From: DATDFB01 sp036522835
GTDB lineage: Bacteria; Acidobacteriota; Thermoanaerobaculia; Gp7-AA8
Reading direction: 5' to 3'
Assembly (NCBI GenBank): GCA_036522835.1
Contig: DATDFB010000201.1
Coordinates: forward strand, 1 to 36,186
Length of the DNA: 36,186 bases
The notes beneath the pieces were generated by a model that was given only the letters and a program-made list of their open reading frames with translations, was not told the DNA's origin and made no database searches. Below, one piece after another: positions 1 through 8,700 of this stretch (the first letter of the stretch is position 1; each line of letters begins with the position of its first letter). Both the position numbers and the translations under genes were made by a program.

Positions 1-97
1 TCAGCGGCGTACGACTGTTCCGCCCACCCGCGTGTCCTCGCGATCGCCGCGTTCCGGTCGGTCGCGGCTGATTGCCAAGGCGAAGACCGAAAAGCAA

Positions 98-136
98 TCA
101 GCAAAGAAGAAAACTGCCCTTGACAATCGCTTTCAT
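98..136 (-). other. Short ORF or frameshifted gene start with a good ribosome site
   Basis: On the minus strand GAGGA (144-148) lies 7 nt before an ATG at 134-136, and this follows directly after the terminator at 159-185. The frame stops after 12 codons (MKAIVKGSFLLC). A different minus-strand frame then stays open to a TGA at positions 1-3. It may be a small gene broken by a frameshift, a leader peptide or chance. No family is recognised. Confidence 0.2.
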
Positions 137-158
137 AGAACGATCCTCACAAGCTGAC

Positions 159-185
159 AAAAACCGCCGAGCCTTGGCTCGGCGG
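159..185 (-). terminator. Rho-independent terminator, minus strand
   Basis: A perfect 10-bp inverted repeat (CCGCCGAGCC, TT, GGCTCGGCGG) lies at 164-185. Read leftward on the minus strand, it is followed at once by TTTTTG, the classic layout of an intrinsic terminator. A second hairpin with a UUCG-type loop (GCCGCC TTCG GGCGGC, 190-205) lies just upstream in that direction. The terminator would end a leftward transcript coming from 186-833. Confidence 0.7.
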
Positions 186-833
186 CGAAGCCGCCTTCGG
201 GCGGCTCGAACTGCACGCGCGCGTCACGCCGGCTGCAGTTCGCTCCTGCCACGTCGTGTTGGTCGCGGCAGCCGTCGTGCCGCTCTCCTGAGGTCGCCGT
301 GGAGGGCGGCTTTTGCAGCTTAGAGTGATCACGTTGGGCTGCCGAGAACACCAGTGCTGCCATTTCGCACGGTCAGACTGCAACCCTGTGCATCGTCGGT
401 TCGATCCCGCAAGCAATCCAGGCTCTCGTACGCTTCGTCGGTCAAATCGCGGCCAGCGATTGGGAAACCGTACGCTTTGTCAATTCGATCGGCTCAAGAA
501 ATTCCGGTGCGTGAAAACCGTAAGCGCACCGAACTTCGTGCTAATGAAACGCACTGGCGAGGCCGCGGCGGCCGCCGCACGCTTCGCGTTGTTCAGGATT
601 TGCGTCGAATAGCCGGCTACGGCATCGCGACCGGAGCAGTTCCGGCAATGTTGGTTTCTGGAACTCAGTTCGGCAGAAGCGGCGGCATTCGCCGCCGCAC
701 TGCTACCGCCGAATGCACGTGTTTAGCACAATGCAGCGGTTGAAATCTTCGCGAGAGGCCACAGGAGTTCATGTCGCAGCCCAACTGTCCTCAAGCTGAG
801 ACCCATGCGATGGGCGATCGAATGAGTCCGATC

Positions 834-1724
834 TCACGACGCACGCACCCACCCGGCCCGCCGGCGCACGATCCGCCAGGCGATGAAAATCACGCCGGCG
901 AACACAAAGAGCAGCGGCCCAAAGTAAATGACCGCCCAGATCGCCACGTCGGCGAACCCCTGCGCCGTCTTCACCAGGGCGCGGCTGGCGTCCTTCATCA
1001 CCGCCACCGGCTGCCACCCCGCCTCCACCACCGGCTTCGAGACAGGGTTCGGCGTCAGCGTCAGCTTGATCGTCGACATCGCCGACATCTGCGCGAGATA
1101 CCGCATCCGTCCCTTGGCCGTCTCGATCTGGCCGCGGAGCTGCGTCAACTGCTCGTAGACCTCGAGAATGTCCTCCGCTTTCTTCGTCCGCTCGCGCACC
1201 GTGGCCATGAGCTGGCGCATCTCCACTTCGGCCGCTTCGAGATTGCGCACCTGCGACTCCAGATCGACGTACTCCTGCGACACGTCGTCGCCGCTGACCG
1301 TCTCCGACTCCACGCGCGCGGCCGCCTTGCGGATCGCGGCGAGCGCGGCGTCGAGCTTCGGCGCCGGCACGCGCACCGTGAGCGTGGCGCGCATCACCTC
1401 GCCGTCGCGCCAGAGCTTCGAGTCGGTGACGTAGCCGCCGTTCGCGGCGGCGAGCTGCGCGAGCGTCTCCACGGTCCTTCCGGTGTCGCCGACGATCAAG
1501 CTCACCTCGGCGGTGCGGACGATCATGCGCGGCAGCGCCGGTGCCTGCGGCGCGGGGGCCGAAGCGACGGCGTTCGCGCTGGGTGGAGGCGGGGGCGGCG
1601 GCGCCAGGCCGGCGGCGCGCGCGAAATCGGCGTTGGCGGCTTTGGACTCGGGAGGCGGCAAGGCGCGCTCGGCCTTGCAGGAGATTGCGGCGAGCGCGAG
1701 CAGCGCGAAAACTTTCTGTTTCAT
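834..1724 (-). CDS. DUF4349 domain lipoprotein
   Basis: The 296-aa protein starts with a lipoprotein-type signal: a hydrophobic stretch, then AISC with Cys16 as the probable lipidated residue. A proline/alanine-rich linker follows (about residues 20-65). The DUF4349 body (about 66-235) contains the family's typical arrangement: paired beta segments, then a charged coiled-coil region (about 150-200). One transmembrane helix (about 262-284) precedes a basic tail. DUF4349 proteins are cell-envelope proteins of unknown function. The gene is divergent from the M16 peptidase gene with 53 bp between the starts. Start choice: ATG directly before the signal peptide; no clear Shine-Dalgarno is visible. 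Confidence 0.88.
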   Translation of the reverse strand: MKQKVFALLALAAISCKAERALPPPESKAANADFARAAGLAPPPPPPPSANAVASAPAPQAPALPRMIVRTAEVSLIVGDTGRTVETLAQLAAANGGYVTDSKLWRDGEVMRATLTVRVPAPKLDAALAAIRKAAARVESETVSGDDVSQEYVDLESQVRNLEAAEVEMRQLMATVRERTKKAEDILEVYEQLTQLRGQIETAKGRMRYLAQMSAMSTIKLTLTPNPVSKPVVEAGWQPVAVMKDASRALVKTAQGFADVAIWAVIYFGPLLFVFAGVIFIAWRIVRRRAGWVRAS

Positions 1725-1764
1725 GCGCCGTTAGACGCGGATCAATTCGCCCGCGAAACTGCGT

Positions 1765-1770
1765 TAGAGT
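1765..1770 (+). promoter_or_regulatory. Leaderless -10 box of the M16 gene
   Basis: TAGAGT lies exactly 7 nt before the ATG at 1778, with no Shine-Dalgarno between. This fits the TANNNT-N6/7-start pattern seen at five other genes in the window. No good -35 is visible. Confidence 0.5.
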
Positions 1771-1777
1771 CCCGCGT

Positions 1778-4621
1778 ATGCGAATCGCAACCCTCACAGC
1801 ACTCCTCTGCGCGCTCCTGTTGCCCGCAGCCGCGCTCGCCGCCACCGGCGACGTCCTCCCCTTCCCGGCCGCGGAGAAAACCCTCCCCAACGGCCTCAAG
1901 GTCATCGTCGTTCCCACCGGATTCCCGAACATCGTGGCGCTCTACATCCCGGTCCAGACCGGCTCGCGCAACGAGATCGAGCCGGGGAAGTCGGGCTTCG
2001 CCCACTTCTTCGAGCACATGATGTCGCGCGGCACGCCCGCCTATCCGCCCGAGAAGTACAACGAGGTGGTGACCAAGGCCGGCGCGCGCGAGAACGCCAA
2101 CACCTCCGACGACCGCACCGTCTACCACATCGTCTTCGCGCGCGAGGACCTGCCGAAGATCATGGAGATCTACGCCGACCGCTTCATGAACCTCTCGTAC
2201 CCCGAGCCGGCGTTCCAGACGGAGTCGAAAGCGGTCCTCGGCGAGTACAACAAGAACAGCGCCAGCCCCGTGCGCAAGCTCCTCGAGGTCCAGCGCGACC
2301 ACGCCTTCTCGACGCACACCTACAAGCACACCACCATGGGCTTCCTCAAAGACATCGAGGACATGCCCAATCAGTACGCGTACTCGAAAGAGTTCTTCAA
2401 GCGCTGGTACCGCCCGGAGTACACCACCATCATCGTGGCCGGCGACGTGAAGCCCGACGAAGTCTTCGCCCTCGTCGACAAATACTGGAGCGGCTGGCAG
2501 CGCGGCACCTACAAAGCCGACATCCCGCAGGAGCCGCCCGCGAAAGGCCCCGTGTATGCGCACGTCGACTGGCCGTCGAACACGCTGCCGTGGGTGACGG
2601 TGGCGTTCCACGGCCCGGCCTTCTCGGACACGCAGAAAGACGCCGCGGCGATGTCGACGCTGCTCGACCTCGAGTTCGGCCAGACCTCCGACCTCTACAA
2701 ACGCCTCGTCAACGACGAGCAGAAAGTCGATCAGCTCTTCTACTTCGACGATCCGCACGTCGACCCGAGCCTCTACACCGTCTTCGCGCGCGTGAAGAAG
2801 CAGGCCGACGTGCCGTACGTGCGCGACCAGATCGAGAAGACCTTCGCCGGCGTGCGCGACCGCCTGGAGCCGGCCGACCGCGTCGAGGACGCGAAGTCGC
2901 AGGCCCGCTACTCGCTCGTGCGCAGCCTCGACAACACCGAGGCCGTGGCGGAGACGCTCGCGGAATTCGTGAAATTCAACCGGTCGTACGACACCATCAA
3001 CAACTTCTATCGCGTGCAGGCCTCGCTCACGCCGAAGGACTTGCAGGAGACGGCGAAAAAGTACTTCACGAACGAGAACCTCGTCGTCACGACGCTGTGG
3101 AAAGGCGCGGGGCTCACCGAGAACGCCGCCGGATCATTGCCGGCGCCGGCCGCGCAGGGGGGACAGGCAACCGCGGCGCCGTTGCACATCGTCAAGCAGA
3201 AATCCCTCCTGCCGCAGATCGAGGTCAAGCTCCTCTTCAACGCCGGCTCGGCCAATGACCCGGCCGGCAAAGAAGGGTTGGCGATGCTGGCGTCCGACAT
3301 GATCGCCGACGCCGGCTCGCGCACGATGACGATCGACGCCATCCGCAAGGCCCTCTATCCGATGGCCGGCGCGTTTTACGCCAGCGTCGACAAGGAGATG
3401 ACCACGCTGACGGCGTCGATCCACAAAGACAATTGGGAGAAATTCTTCGACGTCGTCCTGCCGCAGCTCCTCGAGCCGGGCTTCCGGGACGAAGACTTCC
3501 AGCGCCTCAAGGACGCGCAGCTCAATGCCTTGAAGGAGTCGCTGCGCAACAACAACGAAGAGGAGCTCGGCAAGGAAGAGCTGCAGAACCGCATCTACGC
3601 AGGAACGCCGTACGGCCACACGCCGCTGGGCACGGTGGCGGGCATTCAGGCCATCACGCTCGACGACGTCAAACAATTCATCGCCGCGAATTACACGCGC
3701 CAGAACCTCATCGCCGGCATCTCCGGCGACTTCTCCGACGCGCTCGTGGCGCGCCTCAATACCGCGACGGCGCAACTGCCGGAAGGCACGGCGGCCGCGC
3801 AGGGATTGAAGGCGCTGCCGAAGATCGAGGGGCACAAAGCGAACGGTCTCGAAGTGGAGATCATCCAGAAGGACACGCGGGCCACGGCCATCTCCATCGG
3901 CGCGCCGCTGCCGCTCACGCGCGCGAGCGGCGCCGACTGGGCCGCGCTCAACGTGGCCCGGGCCTGGCTCGGCGAGCACCGCATGTCGCAGGGGCGCCTC
4001 TTCCAGCGCCTGCGCGAGATCCGCGGCCTCAATTACGGCGACTACGCGTACATCGAGTTCTTCAACCGCCCCGGCGGGCAGTTCTTCCCCAGCGCGAACA
4101 TCGCCCGCCGCGCGCAGATCTTCGAGATCTGGATCCGCCCGGTCGTGCCGGCGAACGCGCACATGTCGCTGCGCATCGCCCTGCACGAGCTCGAGAAGCT
4201 GGTGAATGAAGGTCTGTCGCAGGCGGACTTCGAAGCCACGCGCCAGTACCTGATGAAGAACGCCTACGTGATGACGTCGACGCAGGACCAGCGCCTCGGC
4301 TACGACCTCGACTCGTGGTGGTACGGCATCCCCGAGTTCACGTCGTACGTGCGCAATCTCTATTCGAAGCTGACGAAGGACGACGTCAACCGCGCGCTCA
4401 AGACGTACCTCACGCCGAAGAATCTGAGCGTCGTGATCGTGACGAAGGACGCCCAGGGCCTGCGCGACGCGCTGGTGAGCGACGCGGTGTCGACGATCAA
4501 GTACGACTCGCCGAAGCCCGACGAGATCATGGCCGAAGACAAGGTCATCGGTTCCATGAAACTCGGGATCAAGCCGGAGAACGTGAAGATCGTGCCGGTG
4601 GACGAGGTGTTCGCGAAGTAG
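1778..4621 (+). CDS. M16 (insulinase/pitrilysin) family zinc metallopeptidase
   Basis: The 947-aa secreted protease has a signal peptide (about 1-22, ending ALAA). The N-terminal M16 domain carries the inverted zinc motif HFFEH at residues 76-80. The third zinc ligand is probably Glu156 in VLGEYN, 75 residues further, the spacing normal for the family. The C-terminal M16 half (about 480-910) has no HXXEH, as expected for the inactive partner half of two-domain M16 proteins. It is likely periplasmic and degrades peptides. I chose the ATG at 1778 because it sits directly before the signal peptide and has a leaderless -10 box at the right distance; the open frame extends further upstream but that part is not protein-like. 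Its last 30 codons plus downstream hairpin are copied at 12001-12179. Confidence 0.93.
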   Translation: MRIATLTALLCALLLPAAALAATGDVLPFPAAEKTLPNGLKVIVVPTGFPNIVALYIPVQTGSRNEIEPGKSGFAHFFEHMMSRGTPAYPPEKYNEVVTKAGARENANTSDDRTVYHIVFAREDLPKIMEIYADRFMNLSYPEPAFQTESKAVLGEYNKNSASPVRKLLEVQRDHAFSTHTYKHTTMGFLKDIEDMPNQYAYSKEFFKRWYRPEYTTIIVAGDVKPDEVFALVDKYWSGWQRGTYKADIPQEPPAKGPVYAHVDWPSNTLPWVTVAFHGPAFSDTQKDAAAMSTLLDLEFGQTSDLYKRLVNDEQKVDQLFYFDDPHVDPSLYTVFARVKKQADVPYVRDQIEKTFAGVRDRLEPADRVEDAKSQARYSLVRSLDNTEAVAETLAEFVKFNRSYDTINNFYRVQASLTPKDLQETAKKYFTNENLVVTTLWKGAGLTENAAGSLPAPAAQGGQATAAPLHIVKQKSLLPQIEVKLLFNAGSANDPAGKEGLAMLASDMIADAGSRTMTIDAIRKALYPMAGAFYASVDKEMTTLTASIHKDNWEKFFDVVLPQLLEPGFRDEDFQRLKDAQLNALKESLRNNNEEELGKEELQNRIYAGTPYGHTPLGTVAGIQAITLDDVKQFIAANYTRQNLIAGISGDFSDALVARLNTATAQLPEGTAAAQGLKALPKIEGHKANGLEVEIIQKDTRATAISIGAPLPLTRASGADWAALNVARAWLGEHRMSQGRLFQRLREIRGLNYGDYAYIEFFNRPGGQFFPSANIARRAQIFEIWIRPVVPANAHMSLRIALHELEKLVNEGLSQADFEATRQYLMKNAYVMTSTQDQRLGYDLDSWWYGIPEFTSYVRNLYSKLTKDDVNRALKTYLTPKNLSVVIVTKDAQGLRDALVSDAVSTIKYDSPKPDEIMAEDKVIGSMKLGIKPENVKIVPVDEVFAK

Positions 4622-4628
4622 GGAGGGA

Positions 4629-4704
4629 GGTCACGGGTCACAGGTGACGGGTGACAGCTAGTGTTTTCGGTCGGGTCCACACCTGTGACCTGTCACCTGT
4701 CACC
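4629..4704. terminator. Heptad-unit hairpin between convergent genes (copy A)
   Basis: The left arm is a run of 7-bp units (GGTCACG, GGTCACA, GGTGACG, GGTGACA). The right arm is its approximate reverse complement (CCTGTGA, CCTGTCA, CCTGTCA, CC). The hairpin fills the space between the stop of the M16 gene and the stop of the DUF3592 gene, which run towards each other. The position suggests a bidirectional terminator. Related copies lie at 12097-12179 and 35106-35186. Confidence 0.65.
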
Positions 4705-5567
4705 TATAGCCAGCCGATCCTGAACGCGAGCGCCAGCAGGTTCGCGGCGATGACGATGCCGGGGACGATCGCGGACAGCAAGCCGGCGGGACGGCCGCGG
4801 AGGTCGCCGTTGGGCTCGAACTGCGGGCGCGCCGGCGCTTCGTCGAGGAGATAGGCGCGCTCGGGACGATCCGGGTCATAGAGCAGCGGCTCGCGCGCTT
4901 CGTCCTCGAGGCGGGCCGTGTACGTCGTGCGCGCCACCGCCTCGTGACGCCGGCCGTCGCGCGCCGTGAACTCGAACCTCAGCGCCCACACCGGGTGGCC
5001 GTTGACGACGACGTTGGTGCGCTCGCGTCCCAACAGCGTTCCCTCGGCGAGGATGCCGCGGCGGAGAATCCGGTTGCGCCGGAGCCCGCTGCGCGTCGCA
5101 AAAAAGACCAGGACCGCTCCGATGAAGGGAAAGATCATCACCAACCCGACCGCGGCCGAGAACTGCGCGCGGCGCATGCCGGCGATGCGCGAGCGCTCGG
5201 GATGATCGGCGTCGTACTCGACCGTGACCTCGTCCCCGGCCGATCTCGATTCGCCGTTGGTGTACGACGTGCCGCGGAGCGTCGACCCGGCCACGGAGAA
5301 CTCGTAGCGATGGGCCATCACCCGCTGCTCGTTCACCGACGCGCCGGTGGGCTCGACGCTCGTCACGCGCCCGGGCGACTGCGCGTACGGCCCGCGGAAC
5401 GTCAGAAAGGAGACGTCCGCGTTGCCGATGAAGGCCCAGCCGAAGATCATGCCGAAGCCGAAGACCAGCCAGGCGATCTGCGCGAATCCATTGAAGACGT
5501 TCGGCAGGAGGAGCGACAACGGCACACGGCGCGGCGGCGGCGCCAGCATCACCGGGATGGACTGCAT
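4704..5567 (-). CDS. DUF3592-type membrane protein
   Basis: The 287-aa protein has a transmembrane helix near the N-terminus (about residues 25-45), a second near 145-165 and a third at the C-terminus (about 262-285). Two similar extracytoplasmic beta-rich segments (about 62-128 and 170-240) each end in a YDADHPERS / YDPDRPERA-like motif, which is typical of DUF3592 proteins. The segments look like an internal duplication. Function is unknown. I prefer the ATG at 5565-5567 over one 13 codons upstream because TATGAT lies 6 nt before it, matching the leaderless promoter pattern. The gene is convergent with the M16 gene. Confidence 0.83.
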   Translation of the reverse strand: MQSIPVMLAPPPRRVPLSLLLPNVFNGFAQIAWLVFGFGMIFGWAFIGNADVSFLTFRGPYAQSPGRVTSVEPTGASVNEQRVMAHRYEFSVAGSTLRGTSYTNGESRSAGDEVTVEYDADHPERSRIAGMRRAQFSAAVGLVMIFPFIGAVLVFFATRSGLRRNRILRRGILAEGTLLGRERTNVVVNGHPVWALRFEFTARDGRRHEAVARTTYTARLEDEAREPLLYDPDRPERAYLLDEAPARPQFEPNGDLRGRPAGLLSAIVPGIVIAANLLALAFRIGWL

Positions 5568-5573
5568 TCGCCA

Positions 5574-5579
5574 ATCATA
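5574..5579 (-). promoter_or_regulatory. Leaderless -10 box of the DUF3592 gene
   Basis: TATGAT on the minus strand lies 6 nt before the ATG at 5567. It is back to back with the plus-strand promoter at 5600-5628. Confidence 0.5.
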
Positions 5580-5599
5580 CCCACCGCGCCAAACGACGA

Positions 5600-5628
5600 T
5601 TGACACTTCCCCGTAGACCCTCTAAAGT
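5600..5628 (+). promoter_or_regulatory. Sigma70-type promoter of the lipase/MBG gene
   Basis: TTGACA (5600-5605), a 17-bp spacer and TAAAGT (5623-5628) form a near-consensus housekeeping promoter. The predicted transcript starts around 5635 and has a leader of about 105 nt before the ATG at 5739. The leader contains a small ACGGG...CCCGT hairpin. It does not match the riboswitch cores I could recall. Confidence 0.7.
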
Positions 5629-5738
5629 GCCGCGCTCAACCGCTCGCAGGTCCCTTTTCCCATTACTGAGCTCACGGGAGTCTCCCCGTCACGGGAAGGT
5701 TCTGCCGGCAACTGACGGGTCGCAGACCAGGAGTCTCT

Positions 5739-8700
5739 ATGCAGCACCTCCGGATTCTCTCCGCCGCTATCGTTGCGGCTTTCATTGCCGCATTCTCGAT
5801 CGCCGGCGAGGTGTCGGCGCCGCAGAAAACGCCGGCCGGCGCGAAGAGCATGGCCGGGCGTTTCCACCTGGCGGCGAACGGCGCCAGCGGCTGCACGGTC
5901 AGTCCATTCGCACCGGCCGACACGGACGAACAGCACTACGTCGCCGACTGCTCGCCGACCTTCGACGCCCTCGTCCACAACACCGATCCCTCGCCGCAAG
6001 CCACGCTGCGCGTCGACCGCGTGGCCGGCGACGTCCCCAAGCTCGTCGCCAACCACTTGATCAGCCTGAACGCGACGATCAAGGTCGCCGCCTTCGACGT
6101 CAACACCGGCGACTTCGCGCGCGTGCCGCGCGGCGCCGCGCAGGAGCACGACAAAGTCTTCTTCAACGACCACGAGCTCGGCATCCTCGTCGGCCACGGC
6201 GCGCAGTGGAGCATCACCACGTTCACGGTGCCGATCGAGTGGGTGAACTTCGCCCAGGACACCTTCGGCGGTCCGCTCCTCCCCGGCGAGAACACCCTCC
6301 GCGTCGCGGTCGACGCCGACAACCACGTGCCGGTGTGGAGCACGGAGATCGACTGGGTGAGCCTGGAGTTCCAGGTCGTGCGTCCCATCATCCTCGCCCA
6401 CGGCGGATTCGCCACGCCCGGCACATGGCATCAGTTCTGGACCGGCAAGCTCGATGAGCTGGGAGTGCCGCACGACGAGGTCCGATTCCCCGAGGACGGC
6501 CGCCGCACCATCGAGGAGAACGCCGGGGTGCTGTCGAGCTTCATCGACGATCATCTCCGCCGCTGGGGCGCCGACAAAGTCAACATCGAGACGCACAGCA
6601 AGGGGGGGCTGGACGCCCGCCACGCCGTGGAGCACCGCGGCGGCGTCGACCGCGTGGCCATGGTCGGCGCGCCGCACTGCGGGATGAAGTTGTTCGACCT
6701 GGCCGAGGTGCTGACTCACCTCGGACCGCTCATCCCGATCGGCATCGCCATCGACATCAAGGCTCCGCTCGTCCCCGAGCTGACCACGCCGTCGATGAAA
6801 CTCTACAACCGCTATCACGGCCACAACCCGAACGTCCGCTACTCGACGCTGGCCGGCGGCTATCACGCCCACACGTTCAGTCCGTACAAGGCCCTCCAAG
6901 CGATCGTCGGCTTCGGCGACCTGATCGTGTCGCAGAAGTCGGCGCAGTGCCTCAGTTGGTCGTTCAACACCAAGTACGAGTCGTTCGGCAACAACCACAA
7001 CGCCATGCACTGGAACGAGGTGACCGCGCAGCCGGCCTTCGACGCGCTCTGGAGCCTCGTCCGCACCGTTCCCAGCGGCTCGCCGCGGCAACCGGCCGCC
7101 ATGGGCGTTCGTCCCGTCGCCGCCGCGAACGACGTCGACGACGAAGACGCCGAGTTCGCCCTCACCGCCTCCACGCCCGCCAGCGTGCAGCAGGGGGAGA
7201 CGAAGTCGTTCTCCGTCCCCATCGACGACGCCCACCCGGCCTCCTTCTCCATCCTCTACTCCGGCACCGCCATCGGCGCCGAGCTCGTGTCGCCGTCCGG
7301 CCTCCATTACACCTGGGACCAGGTGTGGGGCGACGCCTCCGGCATCTCCAACGGCGACGAAGAGATCCCCACCACGCAGGCGCGCATCAAGTCGTACAAC
7401 TTCGATGCGCCGGAAGTCGGCGTCTGGACGCTCAACGTCACCGGCCTCGCTGCGGGAACGACGAACTTCGGCGTCACCGGTCTGCTGCAGACTCCCAGCA
7501 CGGCCATGGACGTCGCGGTCGAACCGCAAGTCGTTCACACCGGCACGCCGCTGCGCGTGCGCGCCACCGTCACCCGCGGCGGAGCGCCGCTGACCGGCGC
7601 CACCGCCACCGCCCTCGTCACGCTTCCCGACGAGAGTCAGCAGCAGATCACCCTGCACGACGACGGCGTCTCCGGCGTCTACAGCGCCGAGGTGGCCACG
7701 CCGGTCTCGGGGAAGTACGACTTCGTCGTGACCGCCGAGGACCATCGGCCGAACCAACCCGCCTTCAGCAGGCAGACGATCGTCAGCGGCAACGTCTCCG
7801 CGAGCCTCACCCGCTTCGACGGTCCGTACACCGACGCCGCCTTCAACACCGATCCCAGCGTTCCCGGCCTCGACACGCTGCTCGTCACAGGCAACCTCAA
7901 CGTCGTCGAGCCCGGAACGTATCGCCTCTTCGGCGTCCTCACCGATCTCAATGGCAACGAAGTCACCACCGCGCCGTTCGTGCTGACCATCCCCTTCTCC
8001 GCGATGGTGCGCTTCAGCCTCCCCTTCCCCGGCGCCGGCATCTACGCCAGTTCCGTGAACGGCCCGTACAAGCTGAACCTCCGCCTGGCCGAGGAGCGCA
8101 ACGGCGCGCTCCTGCCGATCGAGGAAGAGGACGGCGTTTACACCACCGCCTTCTACGACGCCCGCCAGTTCGGCGCGCCGCCGCCGCCCGACAAGTTCCC
8201 GACGAGGGTGACGGCCGACCCGGCCTCCGGTCCGTATCAGGGACCGTCCACGATGGTGGCGCACCTCACCGACGCCGACGGCAATCCGCTTCCCGGCCGC
8301 TTCATCACCTTCCAGGTCGGCTTCTCCACTGCCGGATTTGCGATCACCGACGCCGCCGGCACGGCCACGCTCAACGATGCCTTCCTCTCCAGCCTCAACT
8401 TCCCAGGCGGCTATCGCCTCGACGTCTTCTTCGCGGGCGACCAGAAGTACTCCGGCTCCTCGGGGCAGAGCACGTTCTTCATGGGACTGGGGACGCAGAC
8501 GATCACCTGGACGCCGCCCACGCAGGTGGCGCCGGGGACGATCCTCAGCCCCGACAACCTTCTCACCGCGACGGTGACGGGCTCCGGCAACGCCGACCCC
8601 TCCCCGCTCGTCTACGACCCGCCCGAGGGGACGTCGCTGCAGGTCGGCACGCAGGTGCTCAAGGTCACGGCGCCGGCGACCGATGTTTATGCCGAGGCGA

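Larger units (their letters stand above)
1..833. other. Stretch without a convincing gene
   Basis: No open frame here has a plausible start, codon bias or a recognisable domain. Base composition is more AT-rich around 400-560 than in the neighbouring genes. Several perfect hairpins are present (164-185, 190-205, 207-242, 505-531). On the minus strand, conceptual translation of about 430-600 gives short protein-like stretches broken by stops and frame changes, so a decayed gene is possible. The terminator at 159-185 points to leftward transcription through the region. That transcript could be the 3' end of the DUF4349 mRNA, a decayed gene or an untranslated RNA. I could not match it to RNase P RNA, tmRNA, SRP RNA or rRNA by their conserved core motifs. 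Confidence 0.6.

Noticed and set aside
347..420. tRNA-like T-loop (GGTTCGATCCC) with CTGCAA-like anticodon loop and a CCA
   Set aside because: T-stem pairs only three bases, and neither the acceptor nor the anticodon stem closes; no 5' half fits.
420..500. Minus-strand GAGCCG...GCGTACGGTTTC resembling group II intron domain V
   Set aside because: The stem pairs poorly, the tetraloop and bulge are missing, and no maturase or other intron domain is present.
72..743. Several open frames of 76-129 codons on both strands
   Set aside because: No ribosome sites, no recognisable domains, Arg/Ser-rich GC-shadow composition, mutually overlapping.
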